Below, in pieces: positions 7,564 to 14,657 of a stretch of 64,000 bases of DNA (positions are counted from its first letter, which is position 1; each line of letters opens with the position of its first letter). The translations under genes were made by a program, and so were the position numbers. The notes below the pieces were generated by a model. That model ran no database searches. It was not told the origin of the DNA and was given only the letters and a program-made list of their open reading frames with translations. Source of the stretch: Anaerolineales bacterium (GTDB lineage Bacteria; Chloroflexota; Anaerolineae; 4572-78; J111); the NCBI GenBank assembly GCA_015075185.1, contig JABTUW010000005.1, positions 124,001 through 188,000 of the forward strand. Direction: 5' to 3'.

Positions 7564-8694
7564 ATGGACAGCCTCGACCAAGACTCACTGATACCTTTAC
7601 CCGACCGTAACACACCTGCGGAGCCACCAGCGCTTTTAACAGGGGACAAACCAAGTAACGAAACACTTGAAGACGCATCCGCGCCGCTGATACCTGATAA
7701 GGTAAGTAACGAAACCCCTGAAGAGTCGCTCATTCTACTTACAGTCAATGAGCCAGCCGAACCCAGAACGATCACTAATCAGGAATATGAATTCTGGCCG
7801 CTCTACCTTTTCCTGGCCTTTATCCTGGGGCTTGGCAGCGGCTATGTGATTTGGGGGCGCACGGCTCTCATACCCCCATCCTCGTCCCCCCGCCAGGTCA
7901 GTGCCGCAACGGAACAACCTGTACCGGTGAGCCAGGTTGCGTTGCCTGAAAGCTACACCTTGCCGGTTTCCTTTGGCGACATCGGTCCTCGTCTAGTGGC
8001 CGCTGGAGCGATTGACTATGATCGCTTTGTTCAACTCTACGCCGACGCGGGCCAACCTCTGACAGAAGAACAATTGAAACTTTTGACCCAGGGCAGCGAT
8101 ATACCAGTGGTCATTAACCAGCAAAATGCCTACTTCCTGCTCAATTTTCTCTGGGCGGTGGGCCTGACCAATCAAAATCGAGTGCTGACGGAGGGGCCGC
8201 TGCAGCAGAACAGTAAGGGTGATATTAGCGGCTTCGCTTCGACCGGTGGCTGGACGATAGGCACGAAGCCAGCCACAGAGCTGTATGCCAGCACGCCCCT
8301 GATCAAATTGTCCCCGGAGCAGCAAGTTCGCCTGGAAACCGTCGCCGGGGGAGTTTATCGTCCCTGCTGCAACAACCACACTGCCTTCCCGGACTGCAAT
8401 CATGGGATGGCGATGTTAGGTCTGCTCGAATTGATGGCCGCGCAAGGAGCGAGTGAGGACGAGATGTTTGCGGCCGCCAAGTACGTCAACGCCTTTTGGT
8501 TCCCGCAGCAAATGTTAGAGTTGGCGGTGGTATACAAAGTCAGTAAGAATCAAGATTTTACTCAAATTGACGCCCGCGAGCTGGTTGGACCGAACCTCTC
8601 TTCGGCAACAGGGTATCAACAGGCCCACAAGTGGTTAGCCGACAATGGCTTGCTGAAGCAAGCACCTAACAGCGGCAACAATTGTGGGGTGTAA
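7564..8694 (+). CDS. Membrane-anchored protein with a CCNNH/CNHG Cys-His motif, unknown function
   Basis: A 376-residue protein beginning at ATG 7564, with AAGGAG about 10 bases upstream; an earlier in-frame TTG at 7528 lacks such a site. The acidic N-terminal tail contains an imperfect repeat around KPSNETLED and KVSNETPEE. One membrane helix follows (about residues 78-98, FWPLYLFLAFILGLG), then a long external domain. Within this domain the cluster CCNNHTAFPDCNHGMAM looks like a metal or cofactor site, and a final Cys lies four residues from the end. I remember similar uncharacterised proteins in Chloroflexota but no function. Its place behind a copper-binding HMA protein and a lipoprotein suggests a role in extracytoplasmic metal or redox chemistry. 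Confidence 0.7.
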   Translation: MDSLDQDSLIPLPDRNTPAEPPALLTGDKPSNETLEDASAPLIPDKVSNETPEESLILLTVNEPAEPRTITNQEYEFWPLYLFLAFILGLGSGYVIWGRTALIPPSSSPRQVSAATEQPVPVSQVALPESYTLPVSFGDIGPRLVAAGAIDYDRFVQLYADAGQPLTEEQLKLLTQGSDIPVVINQQNAYFLLNFLWAVGLTNQNRVLTEGPLQQNSKGDISGFASTGGWTIGTKPATELYASTPLIKLSPEQQVRLETVAGGVYRPCCNNHTAFPDCNHGMAMLGLLELMAAQGASEDEMFAAAKYVNAFWFPQQMLELAVVYKVSKNQDFTQIDARELVGPNLSSATGYQQAHKWLADNGLLKQAPNSGNNCGV

Positions 8695-8777
8695 TTCTGG
8701 TTAAGAATGAGGTCCGGCAGGTGGTCTCTAATGCGCTTCATCCTGTCCCTCTCATTTTTAGTTCAGCAGTCCCGAAA

Positions 8778-8821
8778 TTGCATTTGAACAAGTTTTTAGT
8801 ACAATCTTACGGACTGTAAGA
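8778..8821 (+). promoter_or_regulatory. Promoter with an inverted repeat at the start site
   Basis: -35 TTGCAT (8778-8783), a 16-bp spacer and -10 TACAAT (8800-8805) fit a housekeeping promoter. TCTTAC (8805-8810) and GTAAGA (8816-8821) form an inverted repeat over the expected transcription start, a classic repressor position. It would drive the His-rich exported protein at 8863. Confidence 0.5.
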
Positions 8822-8862
8822 TACAAGTTGTCTAAATTTTGCTAGCAAAAGGGGGTAACTCA

Positions 8863-9126
8863 ATGAAACGATTGTTTACGGTATTGATGTTAGTATTGAT
8901 GATGTCGCTCAGCCCAGGTCCGGCTGTTTTGGCCGATCACGGTGAGTCGCCTATCAGGGGGTGTCCTAATGACTCTTTTCAGTTGCATGATATCCATGAC
9001 CACCATGAAGACGGGGATCATCGGCATATTGGCTCAGACGCCGATCATAACGGGGATGGATGGCTCTGTGTTAAACATCTTGGCGATAAGCATCTCCACA
9101 TTGACAACAACGTACCATTCAAATAA
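8863..9126 (+). CDS. Small His/Asp-rich exported protein
   Basis: An 87-residue protein with a signal peptide (about 1-24, ending near VLADH). The mature part is very rich in His and Asp (HDIHDHHEDGDHRH) and ends with a calcium-loop-like stretch DADHNGDGWLCVKHLG. Such composition suggests binding of Ca, Zn, Ni or Cu outside the membrane. ATG 8863 has GGGGG at about 8851; an upstream in-frame TTG gives a poorer signal peptide. It has its own promoter and a strong terminator at 9156, so it is probably monocistronic. Confidence 0.7.
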   Translation: MKRLFTVLMLVLMMSLSPGPAVLADHGESPIRGCPNDSFQLHDIHDHHEDGDHRHIGSDADHNGDGWLCVKHLGDKHLHIDNNVPFK

Positions 9127-9155
9127 TTGCTAGAATTTTTCTCTAAAAATAGGCC

Positions 9156-9195
9156 AGGGGCCAGCCGCAATCGTACGGCTGGCCCCTATTTTTTT
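9156..9195 (+). terminator. Strong intrinsic terminator, possibly bidirectional
   Basis: A 12-bp stem (9156-9167 with 9176-9187, core GGGGCCAGCCG/CGGCTGGCCCC) has an eight-base loop. It is followed by seven Ts at 9189-9195 and preceded by an A-rich run, so it can end transcription from both convergent genes. Confidence 0.85.
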
Positions 9196-9227
9196 CGCCA
9201 ATTCTCATTCAAGAATGTACGACCCTG

Positions 9228-9467
9228 TCATGTTCCCGGTTTCTCTTTGGTTAGTTGGGACATTGTCTCTGGTGAGGTTGCCCCACCATGCTCGTGACCG
9301 CCCATAAAGAACATCATCCCAAAATGAAGCAGGGGACAGAGCAAGGCCACTCCCACCCACACGACGCTGTTAGTTGGGATGCCAAAAACGAAAATAGCAC
9401 TCAGGGCAACCACCGGGATGAGGCAGCACAGGAGCATAAGCCATAAATGGCGTCCAGTATGTTTCAT
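9228..9467 (-). CDS. DUF2933-like small membrane protein
   Basis: A 79-residue protein with two membrane helices (about 7-27 and 33-53), a Cys pair in LLCCLIPV, and the stretch CPLLHFGMMFF near the second helix. It ends with a His-containing tail GGHEHGG. This matches the layout of DUF2933 proteins, which commonly accompany copper-resistance genes and have no proven function. It faces the His-rich gene across a shared terminator. Confidence 0.65.
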   Translation of the reverse strand: MKHTGRHLWLMLLCCLIPVVALSAIFVFGIPTNSVVWVGVALLCPLLHFGMMFFMGGHEHGGATSPETMSQLTKEKPGT

Positions 9468-9640
9468 TTGATAAACCTCTCATAAAGATGGGATTTTGAA
9501 GGGCCGACCATGAAACCTTGCGCTCAGTATAACCAGATTGATGAGGGTTTGCCAGCGCCAATCGGCCTGTAGCGAGACAGGCAAAATGGCCTGTTCCGCA
9601 TCTCAGGTCGGCATACCTTCCGCTTAAGCTTAACTCCAGG

Positions 9641-10768
9641 CTATTTCTGCCAGGTACGCATCAGGCCAATAATGTAGCTGAGTTCCTCAGGCGTCAGAAT
9701 GTCCTCGAAGCCATCCATGGCCGTCCCTCTCCGGCCGGCCAGGAGAAAGGCAATGAGTTCATCATCACCCTTGGATTGAATGAACCTGCTGTTATGGAGG
9801 GTTTTGCCGAGGCCGCCAGTGCCATCGGCACCATGACACGGCGCGCAGTTAGTGGCGAATAGCTCCTTGCCCATCTCCTCGGGCGGGAGTAGGCCGACCA
9901 GGCGAGCCTCCGCTTCGGCCAGATGATTGCCCTTGATGAGGTCAAGCGCCACCTGGATCTCCTCCGCCTGCTGGCTATTCGCCTGGGTCAACGCCGCGCT
10001 CAGATAGAACACGGCATCGAGCTGGTCGAATTGCCGCACGGCGAACAGCGCATTGCTAAGGTGTCTGGTGAACGGGATAATCGGCGTCACGGTCTGACCT
10101 TCACGCCAGGCGGCTAGCAGGGCGACCAGGTCGTTGATCTGCGCCGGCGAAAGCACCGTGCCCCAGGTGGGCATGCCCTTGGCCGGGCGTCCGTGGGCGA
10201 TGGTGCTGCGATACCAGGCGTCTTCGAACTCTTTGAGCCGTACCGGATCATTCAGCGCCGGGGCGCGGTCGGTACCTTGGCCATTCTCGCCGTGACAAAT
10301 CCGGCAGGTGTTAGCGAAGATCATCGCGCCATGCCCAGGATCGGGCGCTGCCACCTCTTCAGTCAGTTCCGGCGCAGTCGGCTCCCAGGCACGGATAAAG
10401 GCTACGCTCTGCCTCACTTGCTCGTCGGTAAACGGCCCACCGAACGATTGCCCCCAGGCCGGCATTGTTGTACCGGGCACCCCGGTGCGGATCAAGTTAA
10501 ACAGCATTTCGTCCGCCGTCGCCTTGAGTAATTGCTGGGAATTAAGCGCCGGCCCCGTCTTGCCTTCGCCGTTCTCACCGTGGCAGGCGGCGCAGTTATC
10601 CGCATACAAATTGCGCCCGGCTGTTTCTGCCGCCAACCGATCGGCCACTTCGACGGCCTGAATGCGCGTTGGCTCGCGCCAGATATAAACTTGAAAAGTA
10701 GCTAGGATCGCCAGGGTCAGGCTGAGGCCAGCGGTTATAAAAGGCGTGTAGTTCTCGCGTGGTCGCAT
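9641..10768 (-). CDS. Membrane-anchored three-heme c-type cytochrome of the bc operon
   Basis: The 375-residue protein has an N-terminal anchor (about 11-30) and three cytochrome c domains with CAACH (near residue 59), CRICH (near 156) and CAPCH (near 306). Each is followed by a Gly-rich loop, and Met-containing stretches (TMPAWGQ, GMPTWG, AMDGF) can supply the sixth heme ligand. A helical linker separates domains 2 and 3. As the last gene of the operon, its start overlaps the stop of the Rieske gene around base 10768, suggesting translational coupling. It probably takes electrons from the Rieske/cytochrome b core on the outer face and passes them to an oxidase or reductase. Confidence 0.9.
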   Translation of the reverse strand: MRPRENYTPFITAGLSLTLAILATFQVYIWREPTRIQAVEVADRLAAETAGRNLYADNCAACHGENGEGKTGPALNSQQLLKATADEMLFNLIRTGVPGTTMPAWGQSFGGPFTDEQVRQSVAFIRAWEPTAPELTEEVAAPDPGHGAMIFANTCRICHGENGQGTDRAPALNDPVRLKEFEDAWYRSTIAHGRPAKGMPTWGTVLSPAQINDLVALLAAWREGQTVTPIIPFTRHLSNALFAVRQFDQLDAVFYLSAALTQANSQQAEEIQVALDLIKGNHLAEAEARLVGLLPPEEMGKELFATNCAPCHGADGTGGLGKTLHNSRFIQSKGDDELIAFLLAGRRGTAMDGFEDILTPEELSYIIGLMRTWQK

Positions 10769-11274
10769 CAGGACACCTCACCTGGGAAGAATACCTGTGA
10801 GGCCTCAAACGCCTGGCGTTCGATCGGGTGATTGGTGTCCACCACCAGGTTGCCATCTTTCAGGCTCACCGGAAAGAGGTCGAGCGGCCGGGGCGCCGGC
10901 CCGCCGGTAACCTCGCCTTGCCGGTTGAAGAACGAGCTGTGACAGGGACAGTGAAACTGGCCTTCATCTTCCCGCCAAGGCACGGTGCAGCCCAGATGCG
11001 TGCAGCGCTGCCATAAGGCCAGCACGCCACCATCTTCAAGCCGGGAGATAAAAAAGCGACCTTCCCGGACGTAGCTGACGGTGCCAGGCTCAAATTCCTC
11101 GAGGTCGCCAGCCACCACTTCTCCGCCGAAGCCTCCCGGCTTCTGGCGCGGTTTAAAAAACTGAACCATCGCTGCGGCGGCCTGCCCAAATAGCCCAACG
11201 AGCGAAGCGCCCCACAGCCAACTAAGAAATTCACGCCGGTTGAGTTTCTTGTGCGCCTCGGTCTGGATTGTCAT
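10768..11274 (-). CDS. qcrA: Rieske iron-sulfur protein
   Basis: A 168-residue Rieske [2Fe-2S] subunit. A twin-arginine signal-anchor (NRREFLSWL, about 12-40) indicates Tat export. The cluster ligands are Cys91/His93 in CTHLGC and Cys109/His112 in CPCHSS, with Cys96 and Cys111 as the usual disulfide; the GP-like proline loop follows (GGPAPRPLD). It oxidises quinol at the outer site of the cytochrome b complex encoded just upstream and delivers electrons to the cytochromes c of the same operon. Confidence 0.95.
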   Translation of the reverse strand: MTIQTEAHKKLNRREFLSWLWGASLVGLFGQAAAAMVQFFKPRQKPGGFGGEVVAGDLEEFEPGTVSYVREGRFFISRLEDGGVLALWQRCTHLGCTVPWREDEGQFHCPCHSSFFNRQGEVTGGPAPRPLDLFPVSLKDGNLVVDTNHPIERQAFEASQVFFPGEVS

Positions 11275-11337
11275 ACTTCACTCTCCAATTCCTGAAGGAT
11301 AAAAGTTCTGCTTTCCGCTCGCATCTTTCATCCTTTC

Positions 11338-12195
11338 TCACAGTTCGTCCCACGGGTTGTACCCGTCTGGCATCTGCCACGGCCAATACAACTTGAAGCC
11401 CGGCCCGCGAAACAGGAAGCCGCTTACGGTGAAGACAATGGCCGAGATAAACATGACCGTGAACAGCGCCAGCATCAGTTCGCGCATGGTGGCTTTCAGC
11501 CGCCACAGGACGAGCGCCGGCAGGGCCACCAGCACAACCATGATGACCGCCGGCAGTAGCCCTTGTGCCACCCACTGGGGTGCGGTCTCCCGCAACAGTT
11601 CGCGCAGGCTGAAGCTGTTGTCCAGCACGATGTAGGCTGGCATGACGACGAGGGTATACAGTGCCGTCCAACCGGCAATCCGCTTGCCTCGCGCCGACGA
11701 GAACCACACCCCGACGTTGGCGTGAGCATGGTCAAGGTATGGCAGAGCTACCAGAAACAGGACGAGCACGGTTGGAATGATCACCCCAGCCAGCAGCGGG
11801 TGCATATGTTCGAGCAGTTCTTGCAGGCCAATAAAGTACCACGGGGCTTTGGCCGGGTCGGTGGTGACGAGAGGATTGGCAATCTCCTCTAGCGGCGCTT
11901 GTTTGAGCAGCGAAAACAGAAAGATGGCCAGAGTGACGCCCAACAGGAGGATGATTTCCCACAGCAGCACAATCGGAAACGACAACAGGGTATCATCCGG
12001 CCCTTTGCCCACCAGCGGGCTTTCGCCGCGCACCAGTTCGACCAGGGCATAACTCTTATTGGTCTGCTTGGGAAAAATTTCGTCGGTAATGGGGGGTTGA
12101 TCTACCATTGCCAGCTCCATTTCTACAGGGGCAGTTACTCTCGTCAGTAGTCCAGCTTCAGTCTTCAGGCCAGGGGCCATTGCCTGATAAGTCAT
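11338..12195 (-). CDS. Cytochrome b C-terminal subunit (subunit IV-like)
   Basis: This is the C-terminal half of split cytochrome b, 285 residues from ATG 12195. It contains FPIVLLWE, the conserved stretch KAPWYFIGLQELLEHMHP and about five membrane helices, two more than a minimal b6f subunit IV. The start at 12195 overlaps the upstream cytochrome b gene by 38 bases. An open stretch further upstream in this frame (to 12306) is only a shadow of that gene. It forms the quinol site together with the N-terminal half and the Rieske protein. Confidence 0.92.
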   Translation of the reverse strand: MTYQAMAPGLKTEAGLLTRVTAPVEMELAMVDQPPITDEIFPKQTNKSYALVELVRGESPLVGKGPDDTLLSFPIVLLWEIILLLGVTLAIFLFSLLKQAPLEEIANPLVTTDPAKAPWYFIGLQELLEHMHPLLAGVIIPTVLVLFLVALPYLDHAHANVGVWFSSARGKRIAGWTALYTLVVMPAYIVLDNSFSLRELLRETAPQWVAQGLLPAVIMVVLVALPALVLWRLKATMRELMLALFTVMFISAIVFTVSGFLFRGPGFKLYWPWQMPDGYNPWDEL

Positions 12196-12913
12196 TCGCC
12201 GCCAACCCCCCATCCTTCCGCACGCGCCAGAGATGCAGGGAGATGAGCAGGGTAATGAACAGCGGTAGAACGGCGATGTGCAGGGTATAGAAACGAATGA
12301 GCGCATTCTGGCTCACCTCCGTTCCACCCAGCAGCATCTCTCGTGCGGCCGGGCCGGCCACCGGTGCGTACCCGGCAATATTCGTCCCGACGGTAATCGC
12401 CCAGTACGCCAGTTGATCCCACGGCAGCAGATAACCGGTGAAACTCGCGCCCAGGGTGAGTAAAAGCAAGACCACCCCGACGATCCAGTTGAACTCGCGC
12501 GGCGGCTTGTACGCGCCGGTGTAAAAAACACGGGCCAGGTGCAGGATCACGGCCAGCACCATCGCGTGCGCGGCCCAGCGGTGCATGTTCCGGGTGAACT
12601 GGCCCAACGGCACAGACAACTGAAGCTCCTTCATGGTTGAATAGGCGCGTTCCACCGAGGGTACATAGTAGAACATGAGCAGCAGGCCGGTGAACACGAG
12701 CACGCCAAACAGGATGACGGAGATGACACCGAGACCAAACGAGTACGACCACTTCAGGCTCTGGCGGCTGACCTTGACCGGGTGCAAGTGAAAGAAGAGG
12801 TTGCTGGTCATCACCAGCGAGCGATCGAGCGGGTTATCCGGCCAACCGTGCCGAAAAAACGAGCGCCACAGACGAGATTGGAACAAGCGCGTGGTCAGCG
12901 ATGAGCGGGTCAT
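12158..12913 (-). CDS. qcrB: Cytochrome b N-terminal subunit (four-helix heme-binding half)
   Basis: A 251-residue four-helix half of cytochrome b, binding two b hemes. Helix B shows the His pair within HRWAAHAMVLAVILH, and helix D the pair within LHIAVLPLFITLLISLH. The helix D histidines have 14 residues between them, the b6f-like spacing. PWDQLAYW is the usual conserved motif after helix C. ATG 12913 is chosen because GGGAG lies a few bases upstream; the longer frame to 12940 lacks a ribosome site. It sits between the four-heme cytochrome and the C-terminal cytochrome b gene. Confidence 0.93.
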   Translation of the reverse strand: MTRSSLTTRLFQSRLWRSFFRHGWPDNPLDRSLVMTSNLFFHLHPVKVSRQSLKWSYSFGLGVISVILFGVLVFTGLLLMFYYVPSVERAYSTMKELQLSVPLGQFTRNMHRWAAHAMVLAVILHLARVFYTGAYKPPREFNWIVGVVLLLLTLGASFTGYLLPWDQLAYWAITVGTNIAGYAPVAGPAAREMLLGGTEVSQNALIRFYTLHIAVLPLFITLLISLHLWRVRKDGGLAANDLSGNGPWPED

Positions 12914-13018
12914 ATTGCTCCCTATTATCCTCACCCGCACCCCGCACCCCCTTTCCTGGTAGGAAAGAGGAGTTGAGGGTGAGGGCGAGAGGTGAATTTG
13001 TCTGTTGAATTGCCACCC

Positions 13019-14509
13019 TTACTTTGTCGGCAACGTCTGAGCGAAAGCCAGAATATTGGCTATATCCTCCGGCGACCAGCCCAGCGCCCTACCGGCGGGC
13101 ATGGGTTCGCCCGGATGCCCGAACGACACCTTGTGGAAGAATTCCCACGGGTTGTCGGCGGCAATCGTACCGACGTACTCCGGCTCGGACGCATCGCCAA
13201 AGTTGATCTTCTGGCCGTCGAGGCCGTGGCAGGCGGCGCAGGTGCCGTTGAACTTGATCTTGCCCCTGGCCGGGTCGCCGTTAACCGTCTTGTCGGCGTT
13301 GATGTGGGCGGAGACGTCCATCGTCTCCTGCTGCATAAACGTCACCAGCGCCTTGAGATACGCCTCACCCATCACTTTTGAGAAATCATGATCGGGGTTC
13401 TTCTGGCCTGTTAGCCAGGCCGTCAACTCCTCTGCCGACATCGAGGCCGCACTTAGGACACCCTTGAAGCCGGTCATGTGCGAGCCGGAGCCGTAAGCGC
13501 CGTCCACGCCTTTGTAATCCCAGCCGTGGCACTCCTTACAGCGCCAGGTGTCGGCACCAGTGAGGGTGTTGGTCGTCTGGGTCTGCCACAGCGGTTGATC
13601 GGTTGTCGGCTCGTCCGCCCCGATTACCGCCCACCACTTGTCGTACAGTAAGCCGCCACCGCTGACCATTGGCTCCGTGGGTAGAGACTGGGCGTAAGCC
13701 AGTGAGTTGGCCACGTCCTGCTGAGTCCACTCGTTGGTGATCGCGGAGGGCATGGGCCAGCCGGGCTGGCCGAAGCGCACCTTGTGGATGAACTCCCAGG
13801 GATTGTCGGCGGCGAGGTGCCCCACAAATTCCGGCTCCTCAATACTAGCGAAGTTGATGGCGTTGCCCTCGGGACCATGACAGTTGATGCAGACCTTTTC
13901 GTACTGGGACTTGCCCGCGGCTGCATCGCCCTTGACTGTCTTATCGGTGTTCACGAGTTCGGTGTCGTCAAGCTGCGCCTGGGACATAAATAGCGCCAGG
14001 TCAGCCAAGTCTTGTTCTCCCATCACTTTGGAGAAGTCGTGATCGGGATTGGTGCTGCCTCTAAGGATGGCCAGAAGTTCGGCGGCGGGTTTGTCTTTGG
14101 CAGCGTAGATGCCGGGAAAGCCGGTCATGTGCGAGCCGGAGCCGTAAGCGCCATCCACGCCTTTGTAATCCCAGCCGTGGCACTCCTTGCAGCGCCAGGT
14201 GTCGGCGCCGGCGCGGGTGTTGGTCGTCTGGGTCTGCCACAGCGGTTGATCGGTCGTCGGCTCGTCTGCCTCGATCACCCCCCACCACTCGTCGTACAGT
14301 AAGCCGCCGCGCACCGGGTCGCCGGCCAGTTCTGGCACTGTGGTGGTTACGGTCGGGGCCTCCGCGGGCGGGGAGGTGGGTGCCGCGGCCTCCGCTGCCG
14401 GCGGTGGGGCGGTAGGCGCGGTCGTGCCGGCGCAGCCAAGCGTTATTAAACCGACCAGCACCAGCAACGCGCCGATCATAATCACCAGGATCGTCATGTG
14501 TTTTTTCAT
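13019..14509 (-). CDS. Four-heme cytochrome c lipoprotein with internal duplication
   Basis: A 496-residue exported cytochrome. ATG 14509 has a good ribosome site (GGAGATG). The signal peptide ends at a lipobox-like LGC, followed by an Ala/Pro/Thr linker. Four CxxCH motifs appear in the order CKECH, CINCH, CKECH, CAACH. The protein is two copies of a two-heme unit of about 217 residues, and the CKECHGWDYKG part is nearly identical at DNA level (see repeat entries). It probably relays electrons between the FAD/Fe-S oxidoreductase or the bc core and outer acceptors. I do not recognise a characterised homologue. Confidence 0.88.
   Translation of the reverse strand: MKKHMTILVIMIGALLVLVGLITLGCAGTTAPTAPPPAAEAAAPTSPPAEAPTVTTTVPELAGDPVRGGLLYDEWWGVIEADEPTTDQPLWQTQTTNTRAGADTWRCKECHGWDYKGVDGAYGSGSHMTGFPGIYAAKDKPAAELLAILRGSTNPDHDFSKVMGEQDLADLALFMSQAQLDDTELVNTDKTVKGDAAAGKSQYEKVCINCHGPEGNAINFASIEEPEFVGHLAADNPWEFIHKVRFGQPGWPMPSAITNEWTQQDVANSLAYAQSLPTEPMVSGGGLLYDKWWAVIGADEPTTDQPLWQTQTTNTLTGADTWRCKECHGWDYKGVDGAYGSGSHMTGFKGVLSAASMSAEELTAWLTGQKNPDHDFSKVMGEAYLKALVTFMQQETMDVSAHINADKTVNGDPARGKIKFNGTCAACHGLDGQKINFGDASEPEYVGTIAADNPWEFFHKVSFGHPGEPMPAGRALGWSPEDIANILAFAQTLPTK
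13467..13657. repeat. Intragenic repeat copy 1 in the four-heme cytochrome
   Basis: About 190 bp that recur 651 bp away at 14118-14308 with only scattered differences. They encode the stretch from the DEWW/DKWW motif to the CKECHGWDYKG heme site. The offset is exactly 217 codons. Third-position sites are conserved too, which points to a recent duplication or ongoing gene conversion. Confidence 0.85.
14118..14308. repeat. Intragenic repeat copy 2 in the four-heme cytochrome
   Basis: Partner of 13467-13657. The flanks of both copies, including the second heme domain of each half, have diverged far more at DNA level, so only this segment has been homogenised. Confidence 0.85.
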
Positions 14510-14657
14510 GTGACATCTCCTCACTACTCTTAATCATAGCCAAAGAAAACAGATTATTGGCGTAGGTTTTCTGTATCCTCCTTTCGGGCACTCACTCCGG
14601 AACCTGGTCATCCTTGTCCTGCTGCCGTTGTCTGGCGGTGCCGCAACGAGAAGCAGG

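Noticed and set aside
12195..12306. N-terminal extension of the C-terminal cytochrome b gene
   Set aside because: The extension is Cys/Pro-rich, lies inside the upstream cytochrome b gene and has no ribosome site; ATG 12195 fits better.
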